Below are positions 1 to 11,185 of a stretch of DNA of 64,000 nt, one piece after another. The stretch's first letter is position 1; each line of letters begins with the position of its first letter. The notes under the pieces are model-generated. The model ran no database searches, had not been told where the DNA came from, and saw nothing but the letters and a program-made list of their open reading frames with translations. The position numbers were made by a program, and so were the translations under genes. This DNA comes from Scatophagus argus. Taxonomy: Eukaryota > Chordata > Actinopteri > Scatophagidae. Where the stretch lies: contig NC_058506.1 in the NCBI RefSeq assembly GCF_020382885.2, forward strand, positions 19,322,318 through 19,386,317, written 5' to 3'.

Positions 1-397
1 TGTACATTCAAAGTGCTTTTGTCGCTGCAGCTGGGAATCAAAGAGAACACCGTGCAAGTAAACCACTCTTTAAACTGTTTCATGTTTAATCAGAAGTGCA
101 GTTAATCTCCGTCAGCGTTGCCTCCTCTTGCTGTACAGACTTACAGATTTGACTCCTCACGAGAGAAACAGATGTTTTCTTACAGCTGCTCATCTTTTGC
201 ACTAATGATCCAACTAGGAGTTTCATGTTCAGTCTACAGTTTGGATATAATTCAAGCCAATTAATGTGCATTACGGTGTTGCTCCAGGTGGGTTTTTTTA
301 TGCTTTTTACAGGCGTTATAAAGTTAACATCAGACCCAACTGACTCTGAAACAGCTCATTATGGATCAGGAGACATTTGGAGAAAACACGCTGTGTG

Positions 398-878
398 AAG
401 GACAGGTACCGCCGCTCCTTCCTGTCCACTGCTGTCGGACTCCACAACAAGCACAGCTGACAGACTGGACATTTAAGCTGCTGAATGTGTTAACTGGACA
501 ATAAATCATGTGCAATAATGGGGACAAGTGGTCACACCAGCACTACAATAATACATGTGTAGTAATAAAGTGCAATAATCCTTATACTCATGTAACACTA
601 GGATCAGTACATACATACGTACCCTGAAACAAATCTGTACAATAATCAATCCGTCCACTAATCATGACTTGAGGGACTCTAGTGTGAATAGTATTTTTCT
701 TTTCTGTACTGTGCTGCTGCAGGTACTTGTTTCCTGTGTATTTATTCTTTTTGAATGCTCATCCTTCCCTTATCCTTGCATGCTTTGCACGCTCTATATC
801 CTGTTTGCTGCTGTAACACTGTAATTTCCCAGTTATGGGACTAATAAAGGATTATCTTATCTTATCTTATCTTATCTA
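398..878 (+). mobile_element. 5'-truncated LINE copy, 3' end only
   Basis: A short open stretch at 398-460 reads KDRYRRSFLSTAVGLHNK before a stop. It resembles the C-terminal tail of fish non-LTR reverse transcriptases, which often end in a K/R-Y-x-x-SF-x-x-A-x-x-L-x-N motif. It is followed by an untranslated tail with CTGTAACACTGTAATTTCCC near 811-832, an AATAAAGG-type signal near 842-850 and a terminal (TTATC)n run. That combination of reverse-transcriptase tail, short 3' UTR and a simple-repeat end is how L2/CR1/Rex-type LINEs finish. The 5' boundary is uncertain, and the family was not determined. It is a dead 3' fragment with no protein-coding capacity. Confidence 0.65.
851..878. repeat. 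(TTATC)n terminal repeat of the LINE copy
   Basis: Five tandem copies of a TTATC/TCTTA unit directly follow the AATAAAGG signal. They mark the 3' terminus of the truncated LINE. Confidence 0.75.
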
Positions 879-1240
879 AACACAGATGTTACTAATTAAC
901 AAACACTCTGTTCAAGTGTCCCAGAAAGCCTTGACAGTGTGACAGTGAGCCAGTATGAACAACAGCAGGACTCCATCATTAAATTCATTATTCACAGCTG
1001 TCCTTTACTGTGACATGTTGAAATGTTTCTTGTTTAGCCACTTACTCATCCCACAATGATTTCATTCATTGGTACTTTGTAGTACATTAACCCTGACAAA
1101 GCCTTAGTTTAATAAAATCTTATCGACTAAAAATTATAATTCTAGTAAATAAGTAGAGCTCGTCCATCTCAGCGAAGAGCCAACAGGGACAAGGGTCAAT
1201 CCCAGAGAGGCAACAACAGGAAAAGATGAGCAGAGGAAGG

Positions 1241-1299
<59 letters not shown>

Positions 1300-1598
1300 T
1301 GAGGGGAGGAGACAAGCGAGACCTGCTGATAAAGCTGTGAGTGGTTTTTGTCCTTCTGCATTAGTTGAAGGGATTTTAAGGACACTGATGAGCATGGTGA
1401 GATTGGATGGATGTGTTCTCAACTTAACCTTTGATTTGAGCCACAGTGGAAACATTTACATGACATTGGATTAACGCTACAGGACCATATTGGCTGACAG
1501 AATTCTTCATCTTGTGGTGATCAGACATACAGTACAGTCACACGTTTGGCTACCAGAGGAAGTACTTTGATGTAATATTCGATTTTCAGTATATCGAC
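879..1598. other. Upstream flank of the receptor gene, no gene seen
   Basis: Unique AT-rich sequence with one (TG)n microsatellite. No exon, tRNA or clear promoter motif was recognised. It must contain or adjoin the receptor promoter, but no TATA box or CpG cluster marks it. Confidence 0.5.
1242..1298. repeat. (TG)n microsatellite
   Basis: About 28 uninterrupted TG dinucleotides, about 300-360 bp upstream of the possible receptor start codons. Translated frames across it are only Val-Cys or Thr-His runs and are not genes. Confidence 0.95.
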
Positions 1599-1658
1599 AT
1601 GTTGTATTTGTGCGGACATGAGAGTGCTGTACCCTCTGTTAGCATGACTCCTGACTGC

Positions 1659-3031
1659 ATGGACGCCAACAAGCCGATAATCCAAAGCGACATGAAGCCT
1701 CATGTGATGGGAATTATCCTGAGCATCGCCTCTTTCCTCATCATCTCGACCAACCTGCTGGTGGCAGCTGCTCTACTTAAACTACTCCTTAGAAAGAAGA
1801 CCCAGAGCTGGTGCTTCGTCCTCAACTTGGCCCTGGCTGACACCCTGGTGGGTGTGGCCATCACTGGCCTGGCCACAGAGGACTTCAACAGCAGCAATAT
1901 CACTCAGAGCCAGGACAGCCATGTCACTGCTGATCCTACAACAAACGTCACGCCTTCCGCTCAGGGCAAGATTCGCTGTTTGATGCGGATGGGCTTCGTG
2001 ATGTCCCCCTGCACAGCATCTATCATGTCCATGTTCCTGATCTCACTTGACCGCTACGCAGCCATCAAGATGCCCCTGAGGTATTCCCAGCTGTCAGGGA
2101 AGGGGACAGCAGCCGGGTTCCTGCTGGTTCTGTGGATCAGCGCCCTCACTATAGGCTTCCTCCCAGGTGAGAATCACAAATGCACAGGTGATTAATCGAT
2201 CTATGTTGAGTCAGGGTAACAGAAGCAGACAGAAAATAAAAAATGCAAGTCGTTGTGTTGTTGAGGCATGCCATCTTGCAAAAGGTACGGACAAGCAAAG
2301 GTTGGGCAAGTCAAGTTCAAATAATGCACCCTGACAGTTTATATCTATGTAGATTCCTCATTGAGATAAATGAGGGTGCTGCATTTTGTGAAACAGTGCA
2401 TCTGTCTAAATATAGTCAGATGTTGACGTTGAAGATGACATTGGATAACATTTTTGCCTTTTGTGATCCCTCAGTCACGGTGCGGCAGCTGCAGACAGAT
2501 GGCTATGATGGCTTCTGTGCGTTTTTCTCCGTCATTCACCAGGTGGGCATGATCGTGTTATTCAGTGTGTGCTTCTTCCCTCTGCTCTCTCTGTTTGTTT
2601 TCATTTACCTGGACATCCTGAAGATTGCCTGGATCCACCAGAGGAGGATCTGCCAAGTTAGGCAAGCTGGTTCTATAACTGCTGACCACAATGACCAACA
2701 ACATCAGGAGCATCATCATCATCATCATCATCAGCTGAGGAGCTACTGGAGCCATGTCAAGGCTCTGAGGATGGTGGCAGTGCTCGTGGGCTGCTTCTTG
2801 GCCCTCTGGTGCCCTTTCTTTGTGGTGTGCATTGTGCAACTTCTGTGTAAAAGCTGCAAACTCATCAACGTGTTGGAGAACCATCTGTGGCTCTTGGGAT
2901 TGTCAAATTCACTGATCAACCCCCTGGTGTATGCCTTTTGGCAGAAGGAGGTGCGGCTGCAGTTAGCAGCCATGTTTTCCTGCTTTACATGCGGATTACT
3001 CGCTGCTGGACCTCCAGGTGTCACCCACTAA
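1659..3031 (+). CDS. gpr119: GPR119-like G-protein-coupled receptor (2 coding exons)
   Basis: Class A receptor. In mammals GPR119 senses oleoylethanolamide and other lipid amides and signals through Gs in gut and islet endocrine cells; that role is inferred here from the family. Exons are 1659-2166 and 2475-3031. Both sides of the GT-AG intron are phase 1 and join as LP-V-TVRQL. Seven membrane segments can be traced. Family marks are LNLALADTLVGVAI in TM2, SLDRYAAIK as the DRY box after TM3, FLALWCPFFV in TM6 and LINPLVYAFWQKEVRLQL in TM7/helix 8. The first extracellular loop is long and has NSSN, NIT and NVT glycosylation sites. The third intracellular loop carries a run of seven His. The start was chosen at MDANKP because GPR119 has a very short N-terminus; in-frame ATGs at 1599 and 1644 are alternatives. 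The product is about 354 aa against about 335 in human. The intron falls between TM4 and ECL2. Confidence 0.9.
2711..2732 (+). repeat. (CAT)n repeat encoding poly-His
   Basis: Seven CAT codons in the third intracellular loop of the receptor give a His run preceded by QQHQE. It is a coding trinucleotide repeat and likely to vary in length. Confidence 0.85.
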
Positions 3032-3091
3032 GTGTCTCTAGTGGAGATAGCCACAACCCTTCACTGTTGCAGCCAATTATGAACAAGGACA

Positions 3092-3285
3092 CACTGAAAA
3101 AAGAGAATTATTGGAGCAACTTAAATGAATTGCTTCAGTTGGTAACAAGCAATTGAATTGAGTTTATCCAACAAGTTATATTAACTCATTAATTTAAAAT
3201 TAAGTTGGACAAACTCAATTCAATTGCTTGTTATCAATTGAAGCAATTCAGTTAAGGTGGTCCACGAATTCTCTTTTTTTCAGTG
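3092..3285. mobile_element. Palindromic MITE-like element downstream of gpr119
   Basis: The ends are inverted copies: CACTGAAAAAAGAGAATTA at the left, and at the right the reverse complement of CACTGAAAAAAAGAGAATT. Inside, 46-bp arms starting GAATTGCTTCA match in inverted orientation with three mismatches around a short AT-rich centre near 3185. The whole unit is about 194 bp, begins 60 bp after the receptor stop codon and has no coding capacity. This is the form of a short non-autonomous DNA transposon. A target-site duplication is not clear, so the superfamily is not assigned. Confidence 0.75.
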
Positions 3286-5120
3286 CACCACCTTGTGAAC
3301 TGAACTGCAAAACCAGAGAAGCAGTGGTAATCAAAACATAAATGTCAACATGATCCGCAGACCACGCAGGACCTCAAAGTTTGGGCAATCAGAACGGTGA
3401 CTAACAACTTCTTCCTGGTTCTCACTCTGTTGTGGTCAGGAGTTTTATTAAAGTGATAGAACTCCTGTATAATTTAAAGATTTGATCCACAGTTTTCAGT
3501 GAAACCAGCAGTGTCAGACACCAGGGACAGCATGGGGGAAGGAAATACTTCGATAGACTGGTTTCACAAACTGTGACACGCATTCCTGTTAAGTCCACAT
3601 GGGTTTAGGTCTGTCCCACTGTAGAATCAGTGAGTCCTTTATGCACACTTACTGCATGTATGAAAACCCACAGAGACTTTCAGAGGACACTGCACATGTG
3701 CAGCTCGGGGAAAAACCCATGAGAAACTGAAAGAAAGAAAGAAAAAAATGCAAATAATTTAAAACAAACTAGAATTAATATAATGAAAGTATACATGCTG
3801 ATGTTTGTTTCGTGTTCTTATTTGGCACCTCCCAAACTGAAAATGTTAGTTATGTTCATTTATTTTTCTGCAGTGAGAGTTGCAGGTTTGGCTCTGACTG
3901 ACATTGTTGGTACTGATGAATTGTATTAAATGCATATAGTTAACCAGCTGGAGGATGTTAGCCCTGGCTTAGTCCCATTTGTGATCTGAGTGTCCTCATT
4001 TAATCTTTATTCAAATTCCATGATGAGTCATGCCATGCTGTGAGTTTTGAGCTTAGGTACATAACCAACACTGTACAAGAATATGAGAAAAAGGAGGAAA
4101 AGTCAACATTTCCTGTCAAACAGAGCCATGGGAAATGCTCTCCTACAGACCTGAAGCTACTTTGTTTCAACCAAAATGTCAACAACTGATTTTATCCTGC
4201 TTTTGAAGAGTGGAAATTAATACACAGTATGATTATAACTTGTATTTCTATCCAGTGAATTAAAAAAAACCCAAAACAAAACATTTGGATGGAGCTGAAA
4301 ATGTGTAGTCTACCAGCAGTCTTTGTGGTTGTTTGTCTTGTAACGGCATAGTGATGCTTTTCCAAAAATGTTTGCATCTTGTTTGATTTGATTTTTGCTG
4401 TAATATTTATCTGATACAAATACCTGAAAAGACTTTGAATAGTTGAAGCTTCTGCACCTCCTCCTCAAATAAAACTCTCCTCAGCCTTCAACACGTGCAT
4501 CATTTTGACCATAACCTCACAGAGAGCGAAGCTAACGGTGCTTTTTAAGCCACATCGATTCATGAAGTCAAACTTGTCCAGTTTTACCACCGGAAAAATC
4601 CTTTAACTGCTCTCTAAAAATCCTGGCATCGGATTTTTGTTGTCTCTTCTGTACCATGTAAACTGTGGCAGGACGGATCGCAGGTAGCCTGCATCAAAAG
4701 TCATGAGACTGACTGGAACCCATGCCATCATATGTAAATTGTATGCCTCGGCCCTGGGATCCACTTTGGTTTATACTGTTTGATTTGATAGCCTTAAACT
4801 GATGGTTCTCAGATAACAGACGAGCCCGCTGTTTATCATGTAAAATTTTATAGCTGGAGAACGATTCAGTCATGGAAACTTCCTTGGCTGCTTGAATCTT
4901 GATAAATATTGTCCATTTACGTGTCTTTATCAACAAGGTGATGTCAGGGATTTTACTAATGTTTACTTTAGCCTGAGAGACTGCAGTGTCTACACAGAGC
5001 CTGATTGACTGAGCTGGAAATAGAGCTAATTTACCTTTGGCTCTCTCATCGTTTGTCATGTCATGCTGTGCTGGGTTGTTTATGTATACATCGAAAAATC
5101 ACTGTGCCTGAACGTGAACT
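3286..5120. other. Intergenic region between gpr119 and the kinase gene
   Basis: The two genes converge here. An AATAAA at 4468-4473 could end the receptor transcript. A 121-codon open frame on the minus strand (4694-5059) has no recognisable domain and is treated as a possible old repeat. No RNA gene was seen. Confidence 0.4.
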
Positions 5121-5148
5121 ACGGTATCCTGGGTGAAAATGCAAAATA

Positions 5149-5154
5149 TTTATT
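5149..5154 (-). terminator. Poly(A) signal of the kinase gene
   Basis: TTTATT on the plus strand reads AATAAA on the minus strand, about 230 bp downstream of the kinase stop codon. It is the first canonical signal after the stop, giving a short 3' UTR. Confidence 0.55.
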
Positions 5155-5383
5155 GACAAACTGCTGACAGAAATGACAAAGAGACCAATGAAAGAAAACA
5201 TGGAATTAACGACAGGAGGACTATTAGATGAAACGTTTCACATTGACAGGAATGCTCTCTGAAAGTGGTACGACTGTACATGAAACTGAAAATCATCCAA
5301 CTCATCGACTCAGGACTACAAACCCTGCTCAGTGATCACAACACTTAATTTACAGGCTAAGGTAGATGTTGAACGCGTGTGTG

Positions 5384-8300
5384 CTAACTGCGCTGCTGCT
5401 TCTGCGTCCTCATCGGGCTGAAGAACGGGTGCCACAGCGCCTCCTCCAGGGTGATCCGTCTGCAGACGTCGTACTCCAACATGCAGCTGATCAGGTCGAA
5501 CAGCTGCCGCTCTTCCTCCGTCTTCCTCTGCATGTACTGCTGAGAGACAAACAGTCACTCTTAACTTCCTGCTGCTGCCTCACAGCTGCAGCCGATTGGC
5601 AGATTTGAGGGATGAGTACCTTGAGAGGTTGACAGTGTTTCCTGATGTAATCATCAGAGGAGCTCTGCTCGTCCCAGTTCAGATGCTCGTTGTGCACGTA
5701 ATGCTGCTTTCTGCACATACCACAGTCCAGACACATGAGTTAAACGGTTAGTTGTTTCACGTGAGATATGACAAATTTGTTTCCAGCGCTCCATGTCAAT
5801 CACACCTGCAGCACTGGAGAACTGTACAGAGCATTCATTTGCATGTTCTTTTGCAGATTTTCTTGAAATTAGGTTAAACTTTGGGTTTGGATGGAAACTT
5901 TTGTGTTGCATTCAGGCTCTTCGTCTCAGTTTCAGCAGTACAATGCCACGGTGCAGTGCAGGGTGAGAGCAGCAGTTCCAGTTCCGGTTTTCTGGGCATT
6001 AAGCTCCTAGCTGAGTCTCTGGAGACCCTGAGGCCGACCCGGATCACCTCCTAACCAACCTGGATGAAATTGGGATGTGTCCTGCATGTATGTGTGAGTG
6101 GTCACCTTGTCTGTTTGAGCAGGTTCGGAGGAATCGGTCCTAGGACTTTCTCCATCATGGCCAGATGTTCTTTACTGTCGTGGGTCTGAAACAACAGACA
6201 GACAAACTTACTACTGCTTCTCTCTCTCTTCCTCTGTGTGTGTGTGTGTTTATACCATGAAGAGTGTACGTCCCAGATAAAACTCCATGAGAACACAGCC
6301 CAGACTCCAAACGTCACACGACTGGTTCCAGCCCAGATCTGAGCACAAAAACATGCAGTTAAAACAAAAAACACAGATCATTTAACTTGTGGGCATACTT
6401 GTCCAGTGTAGTAGTTGTGTGTGTGTGTGAGCTGTGAGTGTGTGTGTGGTGTGTGTGTGAGCTGTGTGTGTACCCAGTATGACCTCTGGAGCTCGATAGT
6501 GGCGTGTGGACACCAGGGATTCATGGTGCTCGTGGTCAAATGTGGCGGTGCCAAAATCCACCACCTTCACATCCAGACTCTTCAGTTTCCTGTCTTCACA
6601 ATTCTGTCACACACACACACACGCGTGTAAACAAACCTTCGCTGCTTCGCTGAAATGACTGCATGACAAGTTATTTTCTCCGCTTGTTTTTACCGTCTCA
6701 TCTTTGTGCACCAGGCTGAAGTCTGAGCAGACAAACAGGATGTTCTCTGGCTTCAGGTCTGTGTGGGTCAGCTTGTTACGATGCAGGACTGTGGAACACA
6801 CACACATATTTGAAGTGTGTGTTTGTTGAAAGCTTTTGTTTCTCTCGCAGTTTAGCAAGAAGTTTAGTTTTGAGTTGAGCATCACATGTTCCATCCAAAA
6901 GTTTTAGACAAATTTACTGACGATGTGAGGAAAGATGATGCACTTTAAAGAGCATCGGTTTTGGTTTTGTGTACACGTTTTGAGCTTTCTGTCACCAAAA
7001 ACAGTGGAGTTGAATGGATTTTTTTTTTAAATCAAACTGTATATTTATTTGTTAATTGCTGAATTGTTAATTGCATAATCATTTTTTTTGTTTTTTAAAG
7101 CAGCTGTCACTCAGAACATTTCATTTTTTTATTTCCAATTGATTAAAACCAACAAAAACAGTGTAAATTTAAATATTTGCTAATTTTACTGCATACCTGA
7201 CAAAACTTAATAGTTAGTTAGGCAAATGTAATAAGTTTATTGTCCCTTGATCAGCTACAGGAAAGCACTGGTCCCAGGGACACTTGCTTGTGTTTGGATA
7301 TTTCTGATGCTAAATGTGGAATATTTCAGACTGTTTTCATCATTGCTGGTGAAGAAGACCGTTTTGACTTGAACTACTGGCTGAACTCACCCAAAAGTTT
7401 CAAATGCAGTTTGTCAGCCAACATCTCTACACTTCACTTTCACCCAAACCAACTTTAACTCAGTAACTAAAGTGTCAACAACACCAACATTAGCGACAAT
7501 GTTAGAGGCCAGAAGTCACGGGGCTGGTAGAAAGTGGCTAACATGCACACACACACACACACACTGGACTCACAGCAGACGGCTCTGACGATCTGGTAGG
7601 CCATGTGTCTGATCTGCTCCACGCTGAACGGCAGGAACTCGTTCTGTCGCAGGAACTCGAATGTGCTGATGCCGAGCAGCTCGAACACAATGCAGATGTG
7701 ACCCTGGTGCTCGAACCAGTCCAGCATCCTCACACAGGCACTGGCAGAGGACAGAGAGTCAGTAATCCGTAAACATCAGGTGTACCATCTGAACAACTGA
7801 AATTCTCAAGATTGCAACTCAAATGTCTTTTTAATTTCTAAACCGCCGTATTTCCTCAAATGGTGACCAGAACCCTTATTTACCTCAAATGCAGGGACGC
7901 AGGCTTATATTAGAGAGAGGCCCTTATAAAGTATATGTGCTCATATTTAAGTATGAAGCCTCCTTGTCTTCTGATCTGGTAAACTTTTGTTACTGCATGT
8001 TGTTTATACCACAAAATATAATTTGGCTGGGGCGTTAACACATGTACACTCATAGTGACTGAAATGCAATGTTAAAAGTTAAGATGAGTACTCCTGAAGT
8101 GCTGAAAATAGCAAGTTTATATAACAAAATTTATTAAAGTGATGTGATGTGAATGTACATTACATAACAGGCACCAGGAGTTTCTCCAGCCTTGTTTTTT
8201 TCCCCGCAGGGCAGACCTTTATTTGTTCAAGTCAACCATTATTAGACACACGACTTTCACGTGACTGTAAATTATTCCCAGGGCTAACTTATTTTACACA

Positions 8301-9508
8301 GGTGTCAATTGAAAACCAAAAACCTAACCATCCTTAGCTTTATCCCACAGATAAAACAAGAGCACGGAAAACTAAACTGAATCTTTTCAGTTGTCCTCCC
8401 TGATTTCCTCTGAGGCTTCTGCTGCACTCACAATCGTTTGTCATCATCCAGGCTGTTGATCTCCTCCAGCACTGCGATCTCAGACCTCGCTACCTCACGG
8501 AAACAGTCTATGTTCCTCACGATCTTCACGGCTACGCGCTCCTGTCTGCTCAACACACAGGGGCAAGCAGACATGCAGGAAAAGACACGACTGCACTGAT
8601 GACACAAACATGAATTCTCCTCCATCCAGTTTATGTGATGGTTAAAGTGTTTGCTAATAACATACAACAGAACAGCCACCTAACAGTTACAAGGTTCAGT
8701 CAGCGTGCATGCTTACTTGTCTCTGTCAATACACTCCACCACTTTTCCAAAGGCTCCTGCTCCCAGAGTACATACCACCTCATCTGAGACACACACAAGG
8801 ACACACACAGTTATTTGGGTCAGCAGCATTGGCAAACTTCTCAGAGAATATTTCACCCACCAGAAAAACATGAATATTTGTGAGTATCCCAGTTTGAGGG
8901 TTTCTTCAGTAGCAGCTCAGTTGTAGCTTTTTATTACAGAGGATACAAATCAGCAACTCCAACCTGACTGGCCTAATCATGACATAACAAAAAACACCAG
9001 AGAGTGAATGTGGGGTCTTTAACCTACTGATCTTTACTCCAACTCTTACATAAAATGAGTACAATTACAATATTAAGTAGAAGAATAAAGTAGCATAAAC
9101 TGGATATACTTAAGTAAAGTACAAACAGATCCTCACCCCTAATTTAAAAGTCCAGAAAAAAATCTGGCCAACAGACCTCGAAATTATTTTGACAAACTGC
9201 CTTCCCAGAGTTTTGCAGTGCCGGAAATTATTTCTGGAGTTGCTGGTGATGTGAGTGTGCAGTTACCTCCATGCTGCCCTGTCAGAAACACCAAAGCTAT
9301 CACAAGGACAGAAAAGACACTGAGGACAAAAAAGTTGGTGTCAAGTACATCTTTCTTTCATCACGAGGCCGATGTCATAGACCAGGTGGCCCTCTTCATC
9401 GTCCTCGCAGCTCTTTCCCTTTTGACTCCTCTTCACTCCATCATCAGCGCCGTTGACAGCATTGTCACCAAGAAAAGCAGATTCAGACTGTGACGATCTG
9501 TCGTCAGG
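5384..9508 (-). CDS. clk4: CLK-family (LAMMER) dual-specificity kinase, CLK4/CLK1-like: kinase-domain exons
   Basis: CLK kinases phosphorylate SR splicing factors in the nucleus. Exons on the minus strand: 9508-9349 (or starting at 9487), 8783-8717, 8545-8432, 7740-7574, 6788-6694, 6603-6474, 6338-6256, 6185-6106, 5710-5620, 5539-5384. All phases agree. The chain gives [13 protein letters not shown], the glycine loop [13 protein letters not shown], catalytic [39 protein letters not shown], and the family motif [14 protein letters not shown], where LAMMER is changed to LAMMEK. It ends [15 protein letters not shown]-stop. [20 protein letters not shown] and [12 protein letters not shown] are closest to CLK4, with CLK1 the main alternative. 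All catalytic residues are intact, so it should be active. This span encodes about 380 aa; the N-terminus is listed separately. The last acceptor (5539 or 5536) is ambiguous by one codon. Confidence 0.92.
6411..6470. repeat. (TG)n-rich microsatellite in a kinase intron
   Basis: Interrupted TG tract with GAGC interruptions. It lies only a few bases beyond the donor of the VDFG exon on the minus strand. Confidence 0.85.
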
Positions 9509-9938
9509 CTGAGTGCAGCGTTGGACACGGGCGATTAATGGTAGATGTGGTTGTGTTTCGATCCACGCAGGTGGACAAGACAGATGGACAAGAAAGAGAC
9601 AGGATGTCACTTTGTTTATCGCAAAAACTTTGGGGGACATTTGAAACTTAGGTCGCACAACTTAGGTCGTTCAGTCCTCTTCTTCATTAAGATAAAACCA
9701 TCAGCAACCCAGAAAAATTATTTCACAGATTAAATCATGTCAGAAACAGGAGAATCTGTCTTTATACTGAAAGCTCTCCGAATATTTAGCATAACGATAA
9801 GCCAAAGCTGCTGTATTTGTTGATGAAATAAATAAAATTCATTCAACAATAAGTAAATATATTAGATATCAAAACGTTTGACAAAGCAAACATAAAAGTA
9901 AATGAAAGATCCTTCATGACAGAGGAAGACACTCGTAC

Positions 9939-10033
9939 CGAGTTACCGGCTTCGGTGGGGGTGCAGAACGAGCGTTGGTTGAAGCTTCCAGTCTTTCTGT
10001 CAGTGTGGACGTCTATTTTGGGGTCAATGTCCT
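9939..10033 (-). CDS. clk4: Candidate N-terminal exon of the CLK-like kinase
   Basis: On the minus strand a strong acceptor (pyrimidine-rich tract ending GCTGGCAG) opens an exon reading DIDPKIDVHTDRKTGSFNQ and then RSFCTPTEAGNS. It is entered in phase 1. Leaving at TCG|GTACGA gives phase 0, which fits the acceptor at 9508 (or 9487) of the next exon. A second donor, GCCG|GTAACT, is stronger but would shift the phase and meet a stop. The sequence has no known domain. The N-terminal half of CLKs is a poorly conserved R/S-rich tail, so homology cannot confirm it by eye. The case rests on splice-site quality and phase agreement. Confidence 0.5.
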
Positions 10034-10396
10034 CTGCCAGCAGAAAGGAAGAACGTCCCAACATTGGTTGGAACATTGTTGGATTTTATTATTTTGTTAT
10101 TATAACTTCGATCCTGAAATCCACACATATATTCTTAGGTATTACTATATACTCATTTGTTGAGGTCTCATTTATCTGAGTTATCCACTGCTAATTAAGA
10201 GGTAAACAGCAGAGCTAATGTCCAAGTTTCTTGCACAATTTTCAAAATTCAATTTAGCCGCCACTCTAAGATGAATAGTAATGAGCAGCTAATGCAATGA
10301 AATAGTCAAGAGTAATTCTCCTCTGGACAGAAAAAAAGAGCTCTTTTCCTTTCATACTTCTTGGTGAGTTAAAGACACAAGTTGAAATAAAGTTAC

Positions 10397-10485
10397 CTGA
10401 ACCACAGCCGTCGTCCTTCCTGCCCATAGTGCTGCTGCACACCACTGAGCTCTGCCACAGCAGCTTGCTCTCTCTGCTCCAGGCT
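10397..10485 (-). CDS. clk4: Candidate N-terminal exon of the CLK-like kinase
   Basis: The minus-strand exon lies between an acceptor at ATCCCAG and a CAG|GTAACT donor. It is entered in phase 2 and left in phase 1. That is exactly what is needed between the 14148-14279 exon (out in phase 2) and the 9939-10033 exon (in at phase 1). The reading is AWSRESKLLWQSSVVCSS followed by TMGRKDDGCGS. Another frame (SLEQREQAAVAELSG) is also open, so the frame is not certain. Confidence 0.4.
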
Positions 10486-11128
10486 CTGGGATGGATCATA
10501 AAAAGTGATTATTCATTCATTCACTGGCATTAGCATTATTTACAGCTGTGTACAGCATGCTGTCGGACTGTCGCTGCCTGACTGCATTGAACTGAAACGT
10601 CCATGCCAAATGTGATTATATGCTTCATTCTGGATGAGATTTTTTGGACCAACAGACTGAATGACTGACCTTTAATGCCAACCGTTTTAGACAAAACAAA
10701 AAATGCATTCATGTCCAAACATACGATTCAATCCACATCAAACTAGTTCAAGTTAAGTGGTTAAACAGAAAGGTTAGGGGGTGTTCGGCTGTACCTGAAT
10801 GAAGAATTTGCTTCCTGAGAGTAAAGTTAAAAACTCTGCAGCTTCTTCGTCTGTTTCTCCTCTCTCTGTGTTTCTGCCACACTCTGAAACGGGACAAGCG
10901 TTTAATATGCAGCTAAATGAATACACCTGAAACGTCACGTTCGGCTGTAAGGAAAGGTGCAGGAACTTCACGGTTCTTCTTCTTTGGTCTGCCTGGCATT
11001 CAAACCCTCCTTCCTCCACAGGCTTTGGTTCGCGATTCCCTCTTCTCTGTTTTCAAAGCTATACATAGTGTTACATCCCTCCAACCCACAAACCTATAGG
11101 TGCCTCTATCTCCAGGGCTTCCCTCGCC

Positions 11129-11185
11129 CTTTGGAAGAGGCCGAGTTACGACCCCCCAGCCAGCCGGGCAGCTTCCAAAGGGGCG
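11129..11185. repeat. Inverted repeat (hairpin-forming)
   Basis: TCGCCCTTTGGAAG and CTTCCAAAGGGGCGA are inverted copies with one extra G, separated by about 28 bases of GC-rich sequence. It lies in a presumed kinase intron. It is not followed by a T-run and no RNA family was recognised. Confidence 0.6.

Noticed and set aside
361-506. A possible small gene starting MDQETFGENTL
   Set aside because: It runs into the LINE 3' fragment in another frame and has no homology; the LINE explanation accounts for the sequence.
1120-1474. Open frames of Thr-His or Val-Cys repeats on both strands
   Set aside because: They are translations of the (TG)n microsatellite and have no other support.
10795-10883. 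Minus-strand exon-like segment with good borders reading ERGETDEEAAEFLTLLSG
   Set aside because: Its phases (in 1, out 0) do not fit between the candidate kinase exons at 14148 and 10397, so it was left out. It could be an alternative exon.
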